A stretch of DNA of 37,484 bases from Betaproteobacteria bacterium (GCA_018970865.1 JAGWVN010000027.1:1-37484), one strand, 5' to 3'. Positions 9,960 through 20,167 are shown, counted from the first letter of the stretch. The notes: generated from the sequence alone by a model not told the origin. Numbers and translations are program-made.

Positions 9960-12275
9960 TCAGAAGCCCGAGCCGATCTGGAACTGCATCCGCTGCAGGC
10001 GATCGCCCTCCTGACGACGCAGGGGGAAACCGAAGCCGATCTTCATGGGCCCGATGGGGCTTGCCCAGTTCAGGCCGATGCCGGTGGATGCCCGCATGGT
10101 GCTGAGATCTATCGCACCGGCAGAAAAGACATTGCCCACATCCAGGAACACGAACGAACGGAAGCTGCGGTCGTTGCCGGTGCCCGGCAGGGGAAAGATG
10201 AACTCGGCGTTGCCCACCAGCCGGGTCTGACCGCCCAGTGGCACATTGTCGACCGGGTCTCGCGGACCGAGCGACGACTGCGAGAAGCCACGCACGCTGC
10301 CGATGCCGCCGGCATAGAAGTTCTTGAAGAGCGGATAGATGTTGCCGCCGAGCGGACGCCCGACGCCGACATCGGCATTGAGCGCCAGCGTGTAGTCCTT
10401 GGTGATCGGCAGGAAGGTCTGGTGGACGAAGGTGGTGCGGTAGTAGCGCAGGTCTGCCGCCGGCAGCGTGATCTCGAGGTTGGCGGTGTTCAGGTGCCCC
10501 CGGGTGGGCGCAAAGGCGCTGTCGCGGGAGTCGCGGCGCCAGCCGAGATTGGCCAGCAGCGCGTTGCTGCTTTCGCCGAACGAAGCCACATAGTCCTTGA
10601 ACCGCTGCGGCGGATTGGAGCCGAGAGTCAGCGTGTTGTTCTCGGCGACCACGCCGAAGGACACGCGGTCTACCTCGGTGTAGGGCACGCCGAAACGGAT
10701 GCCCGCGCCGCTGCTGCGCCAGCGGTAATCGCCGAGGTTGAGCGCCGAGGCATTGAAGGTGCGGGTGTAGAGATCGAAGCTGCGGCTGATGCCGTCCTGC
10801 GTGTAGTAGGGATCGGTGAAGGAGAGATTCACCGTCCGGTTGATGCGGCTGGTGTTGACATCGAAGCCGAGCGACTGCCCGGAACCGAGGAAGTTCTGCT
10901 GGTTGATCGATGCCGACAGGATCAGCTTCTCGGCGGTGGAGATGCCCACGCCGAAGTTGATCGCGCCGGTGGGCTGCTCGCGAACCACCAGATTCAGGTC
11001 GATCTGATCGGGCGCGTCGGGCACCGGCGAGTTGTCGATGCGCACATCGACGAAATAGCCCAGCCGCCCGATCCGTTCGCGTGAAAGCCGGATCTTCTCG
11101 GCGTCGTACCACGCATCTTCGAACTGGCGCATTTCCCGACGGATGACTTCATCGCGGGTGCGGGCATTGCCGGAGATGTTGATGCGCCGGACATAGACGC
11201 GACGCCCCGGATCGATCAGGACATCGAAGGCCACCTCGCGCTTGTCGCGATCGATCTGCGGCACCGCGTTCACATTCGCGAAGGCATAGCCGAGGGCCCC
11301 CAGGCGCTCGCTGATCAGCCGGCTGGATTCGGCCAGCTTGCGACCTGAGAACACATCGCCGGGCTTGAGCTGCACCAGACGGGCGAGCTCGTCCTTGCGG
11401 CCGAGCAGCTGCCCGCCCAGGTTGATGCCGCTGACCTTGAACAGCCCGCCTTCGGTGATGCCGAGCACGATGTGCACGGCTTCCTTGTCGGGCGTGATCG
11501 AGACCTGGGTGGAATCGAGCGAGAACTCCAGATAGCCGCGATCGAGATAGAAGGATCGCAACGTCTCGAGATCGCCCGCGAGCTTCTCACGGGCATAGCG
11601 ATCGGTCTTGGTGTACCAGGTCAGCCAGTTGGGGATGGTGAGCTTGAACTGGTCCAGCAGCACCGACTCGGGAAACGCCTTGTTGCCGACGATGGCGATG
11701 TTGCGGATGCCGGCGGTGTCGCCCTCCTCGACGGCCAGGGTGATGCCGACCCGGTTGCGCTCGAGGGGCGTGACCGTGCTGGTGACCTGCACGGCGTACT
11801 TGCCGCGTGACAGGTACTGGCGCTTGAGCTCCTGCTCGCCACGCTCGAGGAGGCTGCGATCGAACACCCGGCTCTCGGCCAGGCCGATGTCGCGCAGCGC
11901 GCGGCGGATGGTGTCCTTGTCGAATTCCTTGGTGCCGGTGATGTCGATGGTGGCCACCGCCGGGCGCTCCTCGAGCACCACCACCAGCACATCGCGATCG
12001 ACCTCCAGCCGGACATCCTTGAAGAATCCGGTGGCGTAGAGCGCGCGGGTGGCCGAGACGGCCTTGTCGGGGGTGAGGGTGTCGCCAACCTTGACGGGCA
12101 GATACCCGAAGACCGTGCCCGCCTCGGTTCGCTGCGCGCCTTCGATGCGGATGTCGCGAACGACGAAGGGCTGGAATGCGAAGGCCGACTGGGCCAGAAG
12201 CCACACGGCGACCGCCGCGCACGCCTGGAACAGGCGCCTCGCGGCAGCGCCGCGCCAGTAGCGCGGAAATCGCAT
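9960..12275 (-). CDS. bamA: Outer membrane protein assembly factor BamA
   Basis: Central subunit of the BAM complex, which folds and inserts beta-barrel proteins into the outer membrane. Seen in 771 residues: a signal peptide ending LLAQSAFA, five POTRA domains beginning FVVRDIRIEGAQRTE, and a C-terminal Omp85 barrel with the loop-6 motif VRGFSQSSLGP. The chain ends in Phe (QIGSGF), as expected for a barrel signal. The ATG shares one base with the rseP stop (TGATG), suggesting coupling; no strong Shine-Dalgarno is seen. Its neighbours rseP (envelope stress protease) and skp (chaperone) act in the same process. Confidence 0.98.
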   Translation of the reverse strand: MRFPRYWRGAAARRLFQACAAVAVWLLAQSAFAFQPFVVRDIRIEGAQRTEAGTVFGYLPVKVGDTLTPDKAVSATRALYATGFFKDVRLEVDRDVLVVVLEERPAVATIDITGTKEFDKDTIRRALRDIGLAESRVFDRSLLERGEQELKRQYLSRGKYAVQVTSTVTPLERNRVGITLAVEEGDTAGIRNIAIVGNKAFPESVLLDQFKLTIPNWLTWYTKTDRYAREKLAGDLETLRSFYLDRGYLEFSLDSTQVSITPDKEAVHIVLGITEGGLFKVSGINLGGQLLGRKDELARLVQLKPGDVFSGRKLAESSRLISERLGALGYAFANVNAVPQIDRDKREVAFDVLIDPGRRVYVRRINISGNARTRDEVIRREMRQFEDAWYDAEKIRLSRERIGRLGYFVDVRIDNSPVPDAPDQIDLNLVVREQPTGAINFGVGISTAEKLILSASINQQNFLGSGQSLGFDVNTSRINRTVNLSFTDPYYTQDGISRSFDLYTRTFNASALNLGDYRWRSSGAGIRFGVPYTEVDRVSFGVVAENNTLTLGSNPPQRFKDYVASFGESSNALLANLGWRRDSRDSAFAPTRGHLNTANLEITLPAADLRYYRTTFVHQTFLPITKDYTLALNADVGVGRPLGGNIYPLFKNFYAGGIGSVRGFSQSSLGPRDPVDNVPLGGQTRLVGNAEFIFPLPGTGNDRSFRSFVFLDVGNVFSAGAIDLSTMRASTGIGLNWASPIGPMKIGFGFPLRRQEGDRLQRMQFQIGSGF

Positions 12276-13633
12276 CAGGATCCGATCAGGCGGCTGAGGT
12301 CGTTGAACAGGGCCACCGCCATCATGAGACCGATGACGGCCAGGCCTGCTTTCTGGGTGAGTTCAAGGGAGCGCTCCGACAGCGGGCGACCCCGGATGGC
12401 CTCAAGTCCGTAATATACCAAATGCCCCCCGTCGAGCACCGGGACCGGCAGCAGGTTGAGCACGCCCAGGCTGATGGAGATGAGCGCCAGGAAACCGAGG
12501 TAGGCGTACCAGCCCACCCGGGAGCTCTGACCGGCATAGTCGGCGATGGCCACCGGGCCGCTGAGGTTGCGCCAGCTGAGCTCGCCCATGACCATCTTGC
12601 CGAGCATGCGCAGCGAGAACACCGACATGTCCCAGGTGCGGACCACCGCGCGCTGGAGGGATTCCAGCGGGCCGTAGCGGACATCGACCATCGCGACCCG
12701 CGCGCCGATGCCGGCCCCGATCCGCCCGATGGTCTGGCCCTGCTCGCCGGGCCGCTCCGAAGCCGCCGCGTCGGGCATGACCTCGATGCGCAAGCCCACG
12801 CCGTCGCGCTCGATGTCGAGACCGACCGGCCGGCCGGGGTTGGCCCGGATGAGATCGATCAGCTGCGACGGCCGGGTGACCGGCGCGCCGCCCGCGGCGA
12901 TGACCTCATCGCCGGCGCGAATGCCCGCGCGCTGCGCGGCCGACCCGCTGGTGACGCTGGCGATGCGGACCCGTCCACCGCCGAGCTCGAGGCCCAGGGT
13001 GCGAAGGAAGTCGCGCTCGAGCTCCCCCGGCGGCAGGCTGTCAGTGGCCAGGCTGAGGGTGAGCTGCTCGGCGCCCCGCGCCACGCCGACCGCCACCGGC
13101 CGGCGCTCGATCAGGCCGTCGATGAACTGCAGACGAACCTCGTTCCACGAGCGCACATCGCGGCCGTCGATCGTGACCAGGCGATCGCCGCCGGTGAAAC
13201 CGGCCTGGGCCGCAGCGGAGGCCGCGGGGGGCGGTGCGACCACCGCGGCCGGCTCGTCGACGCCGATGAGGTTGATCACGCCGTAGAGGCCGATGGCGAG
13301 GATGAAGTTCGCCAGCGGACCGCTGACCACGATGAAGGCGCGCCGACCCAGCGACTGACGGGAGAAGGCGCGCGGCAGATCGGCTGACGGTATCGCCGAC
13401 GCGCCCTGCTCGCGCTCGTCGAGCATCTTGACATAGCCGCCCAGCGGAATGGCCGAGAGCGTCCATTCGGTCCGATCGGGCCCGACCCGCCAGGAGAAGA
13501 GCGCGGGGCCGAAGCCGACCGAGAAGCGCAGCACCTTGACCCCACACCAGCGGGCTGCGAGGTAATGGCCGAGCTCGTGGACGAACACCAGCAGGGTGAG
13601 CGCGACCAGAAAGGCCAACAGTGTCTGGATCAT
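12275..13633 (-). CDS. rseP: Site-2 zinc metalloprotease RseP
   Basis: An intramembrane protease that cuts anti-sigma factor RseA, and remnant signal peptides, inside the inner membrane. The 452 residues carry HELGH in the first membrane helix (His19, Glu20, His23), two PDZ domains between about residues 115 and 300 (VTSGSAAQRAGIRAGDEVIAAG marks the second), and the third metal ligand in LLPVPVLDGGHLVYY. I use the ATG at 13633 because AGGA is six bases upstream; the in-frame ATG at 13639 would sit right against it. It follows dxr by 46 bases and is followed by bamA with a 1-base overlap. Confidence 0.95.
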   Translation of the reverse strand: MIQTLLAFLVALTLLVFVHELGHYLAARWCGVKVLRFSVGFGPALFSWRVGPDRTEWTLSAIPLGGYVKMLDEREQGASAIPSADLPRAFSRQSLGRRAFIVVSGPLANFILAIGLYGVINLIGVDEPAAVVAPPPAASAAAQAGFTGGDRLVTIDGRDVRSWNEVRLQFIDGLIERRPVAVGVARGAEQLTLSLATDSLPPGELERDFLRTLGLELGGGRVRIASVTSGSAAQRAGIRAGDEVIAAGGAPVTRPSQLIDLIRANPGRPVGLDIERDGVGLRIEVMPDAAASERPGEQGQTIGRIGAGIGARVAMVDVRYGPLESLQRAVVRTWDMSVFSLRMLGKMVMGELSWRNLSGPVAIADYAGQSSRVGWYAYLGFLALISISLGVLNLLPVPVLDGGHLVYYGLEAIRGRPLSERSLELTQKAGLAVIGLMMAVALFNDLSRLIGS

Positions 13634-13679
13634 GGTCATTCCTGCCAACGGTGAACGGGGTGGGGCTGCAGACGGTCGC

Positions 13680-14873
13680 TCAGGCCGCGCGGGCCAGAAC
13701 CTCAGCGGCGGCCCGGCGCCGGGCCTGGGCATCGATCTCGACCGCCGCCTCGATGGAGGCCGGCGACGCAGCGCCGCCCAGGGACTGCAGCGTGGATTCG
13801 ACCACATCGGCGATCCGAGTGAAACCGATGCGTCGCTCCAGGAAGGCGGCAACCGCGATCTCGTTGGCGGCGTTGAGCACGCAGGACGCGCCGGTGCCGG
13901 CCTCGAGCGCCTCGCGCGCCAGACGCAGGCAGGGGAAGCGCTGGGTGTCGGGCGCCTCGAAATCCAGCCGGGCCAGCTGGGCGAGGTCGAGGGAGGCCAC
14001 GCCGCTGTCGACCCGTTCCGGGTAGGCGAGCGCGTGGGCGATCGGCGTGCGCATGTCGGGGTTGCCGAGCTGGGCGAGCATGGAGCCGTCGTGGTATTCG
14101 ACCAGGGAGTGGATGACGCTCTGCGGATGCACCACCACATCGAGGCGGCTGGAAGGCAGACCGAACAGGCAGTGGGCCTCGATCACCTCCAGCCCCTTGT
14201 TCATCATGGTCGCCGAATCGACCGAGATCTTTCGCCCCATGCTCCAGTTGGGGTGGGCCACGGCGTCTTCCGGGGTGACCGCGTGCATCTCGGCGAGGCT
14301 GCGACGCCGGAACGGACCACCCGAGGCGGTGAGCAGGATGCGCCGCACGCCACTGCCTGCCGGCGCGGCCTGACCGGCCTGGACCCCGGCTGGCATGCAC
14401 TGGAAGACCGCGTTGTGCTCGCTGTCGATGGGCAGCACCCGGGCGCCGCTGGCGCGGCACACGCTCATGAAGAGCTCACCCGCCATCACCAGCGATTCCT
14501 TGTTGGCGAGCAGGATGCGCTTGCCGGCGCGGGCCGCCGCCAGCGTGGGCGCGAGGCCGGCGGCGCCGACGATCGCGGCCATCACGGCATCGACCGCCGA
14601 CGCGCTGGCCACGGCGGCGAGGGCCTGCGGCCCGTGACCGATCTCGATGCCCTCCCCGGCCAGCAGCGCGCCCAGCCGCCGCGCGTCGGCTGCGGTGCCC
14701 ACCACCGCCCAGGCAGGCCGATGCTGGCGGCACAGGGCGGCAAGCTCATCCACCCGGGTGTGGGCGGTGAGCGCGTGCACCCGGTAGCGGTCGGGATGGC
14801 GGGCGATGACATCGAGCGTGCTGGCGCCGATGGAGCCGGTGGCCCCGAGAATGGTGATCGCCTGGACGGGCAT
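13680..14873 (-). CDS. dxr: 1-deoxy-D-xylulose-5-phosphate reductoisomerase
   Basis: Converts DXP to 2-C-methyl-D-erythritol 4-phosphate with NADPH, the committing step of the MEP isoprenoid pathway, which supplies UppS in the same operon. The 397 residues show the Rossmann motif GATGSIG (10-16), [15 protein letters not shown] and the metal-binding segment [12 protein letters not shown], then [19 protein letters not shown]. The ATG at 14873 has GGAGG four bases upstream; a GTG at 14885 opens the frame but lacks such a site. It lies 16 bases after cdsA. Confidence 0.97.
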   Translation of the reverse strand: MPVQAITILGATGSIGASTLDVIARHPDRYRVHALTAHTRVDELAALCRQHRPAWAVVGTAADARRLGALLAGEGIEIGHGPQALAAVASASAVDAVMAAIVGAAGLAPTLAAARAGKRILLANKESLVMAGELFMSVCRASGARVLPIDSEHNAVFQCMPAGVQAGQAAPAGSGVRRILLTASGGPFRRRSLAEMHAVTPEDAVAHPNWSMGRKISVDSATMMNKGLEVIEAHCLFGLPSSRLDVVVHPQSVIHSLVEYHDGSMLAQLGNPDMRTPIAHALAYPERVDSGVASLDLAQLARLDFEAPDTQRFPCLRLAREALEAGTGASCVLNAANEIAVAAFLERRIGFTRIADVVESTLQSLGGAASPASIEAAVEIDAQARRRAAAEVLARAA

Positions 14874-14889
14874 TGCGGCCTCCACAGTG

Positions 14890-15846
14890 TCAGCGCAGCA
14901 GTTCGTAGATGAGCAGCACCACCGGCATGGTGGGAATCAGGGCATCGATGCGATCGAGCACGCCGCCATGACCGGGCAGCAGGCGACTGCTGTCCTTGAC
15001 CCCGGACTGTCGCTTGAGCAGCGACTCGTGCAGATCGCCGACGATGGACAGGGCGACGATGCCGGCGAGGACCAGCGCCGCCCCCAGGGCCCCGATCCCC
15101 TGCACGAGCACCGCGGGCAGCGGCTGCGACTGGCGCAGCCATGCCGGACTGCCCAGCCAGGCCAGCGCCAGAGCGAGGACGACCACCGCGACCAGGGCGC
15201 CGTACACCCCTTCCCAGGTCTTGCCCGGGCTGATCGCGGGCGCGAGCTTGCGCCGCCCGAAGGCGCGGCCGCTGAAGTAGGCGGCGATGTCGGCAACCCA
15301 CACCACGGCCATGCCCGAGAGCAGCGCCACCGCGCCGATCTGGCGCAGCTCGAAGAGCGCCAGCCAGCAGCCGAACAGCAGCAGTCCGATCAGCACCTGG
15401 CCCGCGCCATGGGCATCGTGGCGGCGAAGGTGGACCGGGCCTGCCCACAGCCAGAAGCCGGTGAGCGCCGCCATGAGCGTGGCGAGCACGCCCGCGGGCC
15501 AGGGATGGGCCTGTCGCCAGACCAGCACCAGCGCGCCGGCCAGCGCAAGCCATGCCGCCAGGGGCCAGCCCCGGTGCGGCAGCCAGGCCGTGGATCCGGT
15601 GACGGGGAGCGGCGAGACGGCAGGGGCCGTTGGGGCGGCGGGGGCCGCGACGCTGCCGGCGGCCCCCGCGGCCATCCCGGGAGCGCGCGCGCGCGGGGCT
15701 GCAGGCAGCAGGCTCACCCATTCCGCCGCGGCGAGCGACAGGAAGGCCAGCGACACCGCGCCCCATACCCAGGTGGGCGCGAGGAAGATGGCCGGCAGCA
15801 GCACCGCCAGCAGCGCCACGGCTGTGATGACGCGCTGGCCGAGCAT
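14890..15846 (-). CDS. cdsA: Phosphatidate cytidylyltransferase
   Basis: Makes CDP-diacylglycerol from phosphatidate and CTP in the inner membrane, the precursor of all phospholipids. The chosen ATG gives 318 residues with many membrane helices. The C-terminal CDS signature is intact: [18 protein letters not shown] followed by [15 protein letters not shown]. Residues about 48-88 are an Ala/Pro/Gly-rich insert between the second and third hydrophobic segments, longer than in typical relatives. The open frame continues 46 codons upstream into uppS, but those residues are Arg/Pro/Ala-rich and look non-native. The start has no clear Shine-Dalgarno at ideal distance. Confidence 0.92.
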   Translation of the reverse strand: MLGQRVITAVALLAVLLPAIFLAPTWVWGAVSLAFLSLAAAEWVSLLPAAPRARAPGMAAGAAGSVAAPAAPTAPAVSPLPVTGSTAWLPHRGWPLAAWLALAGALVLVWRQAHPWPAGVLATLMAALTGFWLWAGPVHLRRHDAHGAGQVLIGLLLFGCWLALFELRQIGAVALLSGMAVVWVADIAAYFSGRAFGRRKLAPAISPGKTWEGVYGALVAVVVLALALAWLGSPAWLRQSQPLPAVLVQGIGALGAALVLAGIVALSIVGDLHESLLKRQSGVKDSSRLLPGHGGVLDRIDALIPTMPVVLLIYELLR

Positions 15847-15892
15847 GGCGCTCAGCGCTCCGGCCGCAGGCTGGCGTCGCGCCGCCCGCGGC

Positions 15893-16657
15893 TCATCGGC
15901 CCGCTCCGACCTGCGCGCTGGTGCGGCCGAATCGCCGCTCGCGCTGGCGGTAGGACGCGAAGGCCGCGTCGATGGCCGCGCCATCGAAGTCGGGCCAGTA
16001 GGTCTCGGTGAAGTAGAGCTCCGTGTAGGCGAGCTGCCACAGCAGGAAGTTGCTGATCCGCTGCTCGCCCCCGGTGCGGATGAACAGGTCGGGTTCGGGC
16101 AGGCCCGCCATGGCCAGGTAGGGCTCGAAGGCCGGCTCGGTGATCGCGGAAGGATCGGCCGCGAGCTCGGCGTGCTCGGCCAGCATGCGCCGAACCGCCT
16201 GGAGGATGTCCCAGCGGCCGCCGTAATTGGCCGCGACCGTGAGCACCATGCGCTCGTTGGCCGGCGCCCGGGCGGTGGATTCGAGGATCAGGTCGCGCAA
16301 GCGCGGCTCGAAGGCCTGGATGTCACCGACCACGCGCAGCCGGATGCCGCGCGACGCGAGTTCGGTGATCTCGCGCTGCAGCGTGCGGATGAACAGGCGC
16401 ATGAGCAGCGCCACTTCGTCAGGGGGGCGGCGCCAGTTCTCGGAGCTGAACGCGAACAGGGTGAGATGTCCCACCCCGCGCTGGTAGCAGGCCTCGACCA
16501 CCCGCCGCACCGCCTCCACCCCGCGCACATGGCCCGCGAAGCGCGGCAGCATCCGCGAGGTGGCCCAGCGCCCGTTGCCGTCCATGATGATGGCCACATG
16601 CCGGGGCACCGTGCCGACCTCGGGAACGGCTGTGGTGGAGCTGGTGAAGTCGGCCAT
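15893..16657 (-). CDS. uppS: Undecaprenyl diphosphate synthase (cis-prenyltransferase)
   Basis: Adds eight isopentenyl units to farnesyl diphosphate to make the C55 carrier for peptidoglycan and O-antigen. The 254 residues carry all conserved regions: [13 protein letters not shown] with catalytic Asp26, [11 protein letters not shown], and [19 protein letters not shown], then [15 protein letters not shown]. It begins 17 bases after frr and is followed by cdsA after 46 bases. The frr-uppS-cdsA-dxr order is conserved across proteobacteria. Confidence 0.97.
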   Translation of the reverse strand: MADFTSSTTAVPEVGTVPRHVAIIMDGNGRWATSRMLPRFAGHVRGVEAVRRVVEACYQRGVGHLTLFAFSSENWRRPPDEVALLMRLFIRTLQREITELASRGIRLRVVGDIQAFEPRLRDLILESTARAPANERMVLTVAANYGGRWDILQAVRRMLAEHAELAADPSAITEPAFEPYLAMAGLPEPDLFIRTGGEQRISNFLLWQLAYTELYFTETYWPDFDGAAIDAAFASYRQRERRFGRTSAQVGAGR

Positions 16658-16674
16658 GGTGGGGCGGCGGACGA

Positions 16675-17235
16675 TCAGATCGTCATGATCTCCTGCTCCT
16701 TGGCCACGAGCAGCTTGTCGATCTCGGCCACGAACCGGTCGGTGAGCTTCTGGACATCGTCCTGGGCGCGACGCTCCTCGTCCTCGGAAATGGTCTTGTC
16801 CTTGAGCAGCTTCTTGAGCTGCTCGTTGGCCTCGCGGCGCAGATTGCGCACCGCGACGCGGGCATGTTCGCCCTCGCCCTTGACCACCTTGGTGAGCTCG
16901 CGCCGGCGTTCCTCGGAGAGCGGCGGCATGGGGATGCGGATGAGCTCACCCATGGACATGGGGTTGAGCCCGAGGCCGGAGTCGCGGATGGCCTTCTCGA
17001 TCGGGCCGGCCATCTTCTTCTCCCAGGGCGCGACGCCGATGGTGCGGGCATCGACCAGGGTGATATTGGCCACCTGGTTGATGGGCACCGGGCTGCCGTA
17101 ATAGTCGACCTGCACATGATCGAGGATGCCGGCATGGGCGCGTCCGGTGCGGATGCGCGCGAGGCTGGTCTTCAGCGACTCGATCGACTTCTGCATCTTC
17201 TGATCGGCGGACTTGCGGACTTCGGCAATGCTCAT
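16675..17235 (-). CDS. frr: Ribosome recycling factor
   Basis: Splits post-termination ribosomes together with EF-G. The ATG at 17235 gives 186 residues, the normal size, with GGAG five bases upstream; the open frame runs further upstream into pyrH without homology. Seen: the three-helix-bundle segments [16 protein letters not shown] and [18 protein letters not shown], with the domain II segment [16 protein letters not shown] between. It lies 26 bases after pyrH. Confidence 0.97.
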   Translation of the reverse strand: MSIAEVRKSADQKMQKSIESLKTSLARIRTGRAHAGILDHVQVDYYGSPVPINQVANITLVDARTIGVAPWEKKMAGPIEKAIRDSGLGLNPMSMGELIRIPMPPLSEERRRELTKVVKGEGEHARVAVRNLRREANEQLKKLLKDKTISEDEERRAQDDVQKLTDRFVAEIDKLLVAKEQEIMTI

Positions 17236-17261
17236 GTTGGCTCCGGGGAAACAGGAAGGAC

Positions 17262-18023
17262 TCAGACGTGCACCAGCGTGCCCTCGTCCTCGCCGCGCAC
17301 GACGCGGGCGAGCGCGCCTTCCTTCAGGATGGAGAAGACCTTGATCGGCAGACGCTGGTCGCGGCACAGCGCGAACGCGGTGGCGTCCATGACCTTGAGG
17401 TTGCGCCCGATGGCATCGTCGAAACTGATGCGGTGGTAGCGCACCGCGGCGGGATCGCGAGCGGGATCGGCGGTGTAGACGCCATCGACCTTGGTGGCCT
17501 TGAGCACGATCTCGGCGCCCATCTCGGCGCCGCGCAGCGCCGCGGCGGTGTCGGTGGTGAAGAAGGGGTTGCCGGTGCCGGCCGCGAAGATGACGACCTT
17601 GCCTTCCTCGAGATAGCGCAGGGCCTTGGGACGGATGTAGGGCTCGACGACCTGCTCGATCTTGAGCGCCGACTGCACCCGCGCCACCACGCCGACCTGC
17701 CGCAGGGCATCCTGCAGCGCCAGCGAGTTCATGACCGTGGCCAGCATGCCCATGTAGTCGGCGGTGGCGCGGTCCATGCCCGAGGCGCCGGGCGCCACGC
17801 CACGGAAGATGTTGCCGCCGCCGATCACCACCGCAAGCTCGATGCCCAGCGCGACCACTCCGGCGATCTCGGTGACCATGCGATCGATGGTCTGGCGGTT
17901 GATCCCGTAGGCATCATCGCCCATGAGGGCCTCGCCCGAGAGCTTGAGCAGCACCCGGCGATAGGCCGGGCTGCCGGCAACGCCCGGGCGTTCAGGACTG
18001 CGATTGATCGGCACGGTGTTCAC
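17262..18023 (-). CDS. pyrH: UMP kinase
   Basis: Phosphorylates UMP to UDP as a hexamer of the amino acid kinase fold. In 253 residues: [11 protein letters not shown] (phosphate binding), [10 protein letters not shown], and [16 protein letters not shown], ending with [13 protein letters not shown] and VRGEDEGT. The start is a GTG at 18023 supported by GGAGG seven bases upstream; a nearby ATG at 18027 is out of frame. The first 20 residues form a short Pro/Ser-rich extension before the fold. It follows tsf by 81 bases. Confidence 0.97.
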   Translation of the reverse strand: MNTVPINRSPERPGVAGSPAYRRVLLKLSGEALMGDDAYGINRQTIDRMVTEIAGVVALGIELAVVIGGGNIFRGVAPGASGMDRATADYMGMLATVMNSLALQDALRQVGVVARVQSALKIEQVVEPYIRPKALRYLEEGKVVIFAAGTGNPFFTTDTAAALRGAEMGAEIVLKATKVDGVYTADPARDPAAVRYHRISFDDAIGRNLKVMDATAFALCRDQRLPIKVFSILKEGALARVVRGEDEGTLVHV

Positions 18024-18104
18024 CCATCGTCCTCCGGTGAGATGGCCACCCGCCGCGTTGGCGGCGGATGGCGCTGTTGGACTCCGGACCGATTATCGCG
18101 GAAA

Positions 18105-19031
18105 TCAGCGACCCGCCGCAGCCGCTGCGGCCGCCTGGGCGGCCACTTCCGCGGCGAAATCGTTCGATTTCTTCTCGATGCCCTCGCCGACGATGAACAG
18201 GGCGAAGTCGCGCACCTGGGCGCCGCGCTGCTTGAGGAGCTGCTCGACGGTCTGCTTGTCGTCCTTCACGAAGGGCTGGCCGAGCAGGGTGTTCTCCTTG
18301 AGGAACTTCTGCACCGAGCCCTCGATCATCTTGGCGACGATCTCGGGCGGCTTGCCCGGGCGGCCCTCGGCCGCAGCCTTCTGCTGCTCCTCGGCGGCCT
18401 TGAGCTCGGCAATGGAACGCTCACGGGCGATGTCGGCCTCGGCCACGCCGTCGCGGGACACCGCCTTGGGCTTGCTGGCGGCGATGTGCATGGCCAGATC
18501 GCGGGCCAGCGTTTCGTCGCCGCCGGCGAGCTCGAGCAGCACGCCGATCTTGGCGCCGCCGTGCACATAGCTGGCCAGACGGGCATCGGTGTCAAAGCGG
18601 CGGAAGCGCCGGATGCTCAGGTTCTCGCCGATCTTGCCCACCAGCGCGGTACGCACCGCCTCGACGGTCTGACCGTTGCAGGGCAGCGCCGAGAGCGCCG
18701 CCACATCGGCCGGGTTGTGCTCGGCGACCAGCCGCGACAGGGTGGCCGCGAGCGCGAGGAAGTCGTCGTTCTTGGCGACGAAGTCGGTCTCGCAGTTGAG
18801 TTCGACGATCGCGCCGCTGCGGCCATCGGCCGACAGATGCACGCCGACCACGCCCTCCGCGGTCACGCGGGTGGCTGCCTTGGAGGCCTTGTTGCCGAGC
18901 TTGACCCGAAGGATCTCTTCGGCACGGGCCATGTCGCCGCCCGCCTCGGTGAGCGCCTTCTTGCACTCCATCATGGGCGCGTCGGTCTTCTCGCGCAGTT
19001 CCTTGACCATGCTCGCGGTGATTTCCGCCAT
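18105..19031 (-). CDS. tsf: Translation elongation factor Ts
   Basis: Guanine nucleotide exchange factor for EF-Tu. The 308 residues have the N-terminal UBA-like domain ([19 protein letters not shown]) and the core motif TDFVAKN at 82-88, which inserts into EF-Tu. The ATG at 19031 has GGAG seven bases upstream. The C-terminus ends in an Ala run. It is the second gene after rpsB, as in most bacteria, separated here by a 158-base spacer that holds two hairpins. Confidence 0.97.
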   Translation of the reverse strand: MAEITASMVKELREKTDAPMMECKKALTEAGGDMARAEEILRVKLGNKASKAATRVTAEGVVGVHLSADGRSGAIVELNCETDFVAKNDDFLALAATLSRLVAEHNPADVAALSALPCNGQTVEAVRTALVGKIGENLSIRRFRRFDTDARLASYVHGGAKIGVLLELAGGDETLARDLAMHIAASKPKAVSRDGVAEADIARERSIAELKAAEEQQKAAAEGRPGKPPEIVAKMIEGSVQKFLKENTLLGQPFVKDDKQTVEQLLKQRGAQVRDFALFIVGEGIEKKSNDFAAEVAAQAAAAAAAGR

Positions 19032-19057
19032 TTCAGCTCTCCGGTTTGAAAGGTGAC

Positions 19058-19107
19058 GGGGCGCCGCGCAGGCGCCCCCGACACTGAGTGATGCCCCCTG
19101 GCGGGGC
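19058..19107 (-). promoter_or_regulatory. Two hairpins in the rpsB-tsf spacer (attenuator-like)
   Basis: GGGGCGCC (19058-19065) and GGCGCCCC (19071-19078) form a perfect 8-bp stem over a 5-base loop. GCCCC (19093-19097) and GGGGC (19103-19107) form a second stem. No T-tract follows on the minus strand, so partial termination, an RNA processing site or mRNA stabilisation are all possible. The rest of the 158-base spacer shows nothing I recognise. Confidence 0.4.
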
Positions 19108-19189
19108 GGTGTCATGGCGCCGGCCGAAAGCCGCGCGCCGCCCTGCGGACGACCGGTGCGCACCGAGCGGCACACCCCGGCCCGCGGGC

Positions 19190-19933
19190 TTACTCGCTGG
19201 CGGCCACCTCGACGAACTCTTCGGTGCTCTCGCCCTGCACGATCTCCTGGATCGCGGCGTTGCGGCCCTCGAGCACGGCGTCAGCCGCGCCACGAGCGTA
19301 GAGCCGGATGGCCTTGCCGGAGTCGTCGTTGCCGGGGATGACATAGTCGATTCCCTCGGGCGAGTGGTTGGTGTCGACCACCGCGATCACCGGAATGCCG
19401 AGCTTGTTGGCCTCGGTGATGGCGATCTTGTGGTAGCCGACATCGATCACGAAGAGCGCGTCGGGCAGGCTGACCATGTCCTTGATGCCGCCGAGGCTCT
19501 GGTTGAGCTTGGTGAGCTCGCGCTGGAAGGTCAGCCCTTCCTTCTTGGACATGCGCTCGAGACCGCCCTCGGCCATGATGGCTTCCATGTCCTTCAGGCG
19601 CTTGATCGAGCCCTTGACGGTCTTGAAGTTGGTGAGCATGCCGCCGAGCCAGCGCTGATCGACATACGGCATGCCGGCGCGGGCGGCTTCCTCGGCCATG
19701 ATCTCGCGCGCCTGGCGCTTGGTGCCCACGAAGAGGATGCTGCCGCGATTGGCCGACAGCTTGCGCAGGTACTTCATGGAGTCCTGGTACATGACCAGGG
19801 TCTTTTCGAGGTTGACGATGTGGATCTTGTTGCGATGGCCGAAGATGAACGGGGCCATCTTGGGATTCCAGAACCGCGTCTGGTGGCCGAAGTGAACGCC
19901 GGCCTCGAGCATTTCCCGCATGGTGACGGACAT
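19190..19933 (-). CDS. rpsB: 30S ribosomal protein S2
   Basis: Small-subunit protein S2. The ATG at 19933 gives 247 residues beginning [18 protein letters not shown], the classical N-terminus; AGGAG lies seven bases upstream. Further signatures are [37 protein letters not shown] and [18 protein letters not shown]. It is the first gene of the sixteen-gene minus-strand run and is divergent from map. The open frame continues upstream without S2 homology. Confidence 0.98.
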   Translation of the reverse strand: MSVTMREMLEAGVHFGHQTRFWNPKMAPFIFGHRNKIHIVNLEKTLVMYQDSMKYLRKLSANRGSILFVGTKRQAREIMAEEAARAGMPYVDQRWLGGMLTNFKTVKGSIKRLKDMEAIMAEGGLERMSKKEGLTFQRELTKLNQSLGGIKDMVSLPDALFVIDVGYHKIAITEANKLGIPVIAVVDTNHSPEGIDYVIPGNDDSGKAIRLYARGAADAVLEGRNAAIQEIVQGESTEEFVEVAASE

Positions 19934-20167
19934 GGTGTGACTCCTGTCAGGGTTTTGACTGACGCGGTGCCCTGGCCGTCCGGCCGTGCCCCCACCGCCC
20001 AAGACGGTGAAAGGACCCTGGAGAGCGCCGCGCGCGTTTTGGGTTCGGCCCACTGCCCGGGCAGCCCAGGCGGCATTCAGCCGACCGGGCACGCGCAGAC
20101 CAGGACTTAGCCCTGCAAGCCGGAACCCGCAACGCATTCAGCACGCGCGGCCCCGAGCTAACCTATA
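19934..20167 (-). promoter_or_regulatory. Structured 5' leader of the rpsB operon
   Basis: About 230 bases between the putative rpsB -10 box and its ATG hold several potential stems. These are GTCAG/CTGAC (19946-19950 with 19959-19963) just before the ribosome-binding site, GGCC/GGCC (19974-19977 with 19982-19985), CACCG/CGGTG (19993-19997 with 20005-20009) and the 12-bp palindrome at 20053-20064. In E. coli the rpsB leader mediates feedback by S2. A similar role here is an inference from position and structure. Confidence 0.45.
20053..20064. repeat. 12-bp perfect palindrome in the rpsB-map intergenic region
   Basis: CTGCCCGGGCAG is identical to its reverse complement. It lies about 120 bases upstream of rpsB and 112 bases upstream of map, so it could be an operator or part of the rpsB leader structure. 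Confidence 0.35.

Noticed and set aside
8420-10105. 561-codon open frame on the plus strand opposite lpxD and skp
   Set aside because: It crosses two well-supported genes in antisense, has no family motif and no ribosome-binding site.
15847-15984. Longer CdsA start overlapping uppS
   Set aside because: The extra 46 residues are Arg/Pro/Ala-rich and precede the first membrane helix without homology; the ATG at 15846 fits the family N-terminus.
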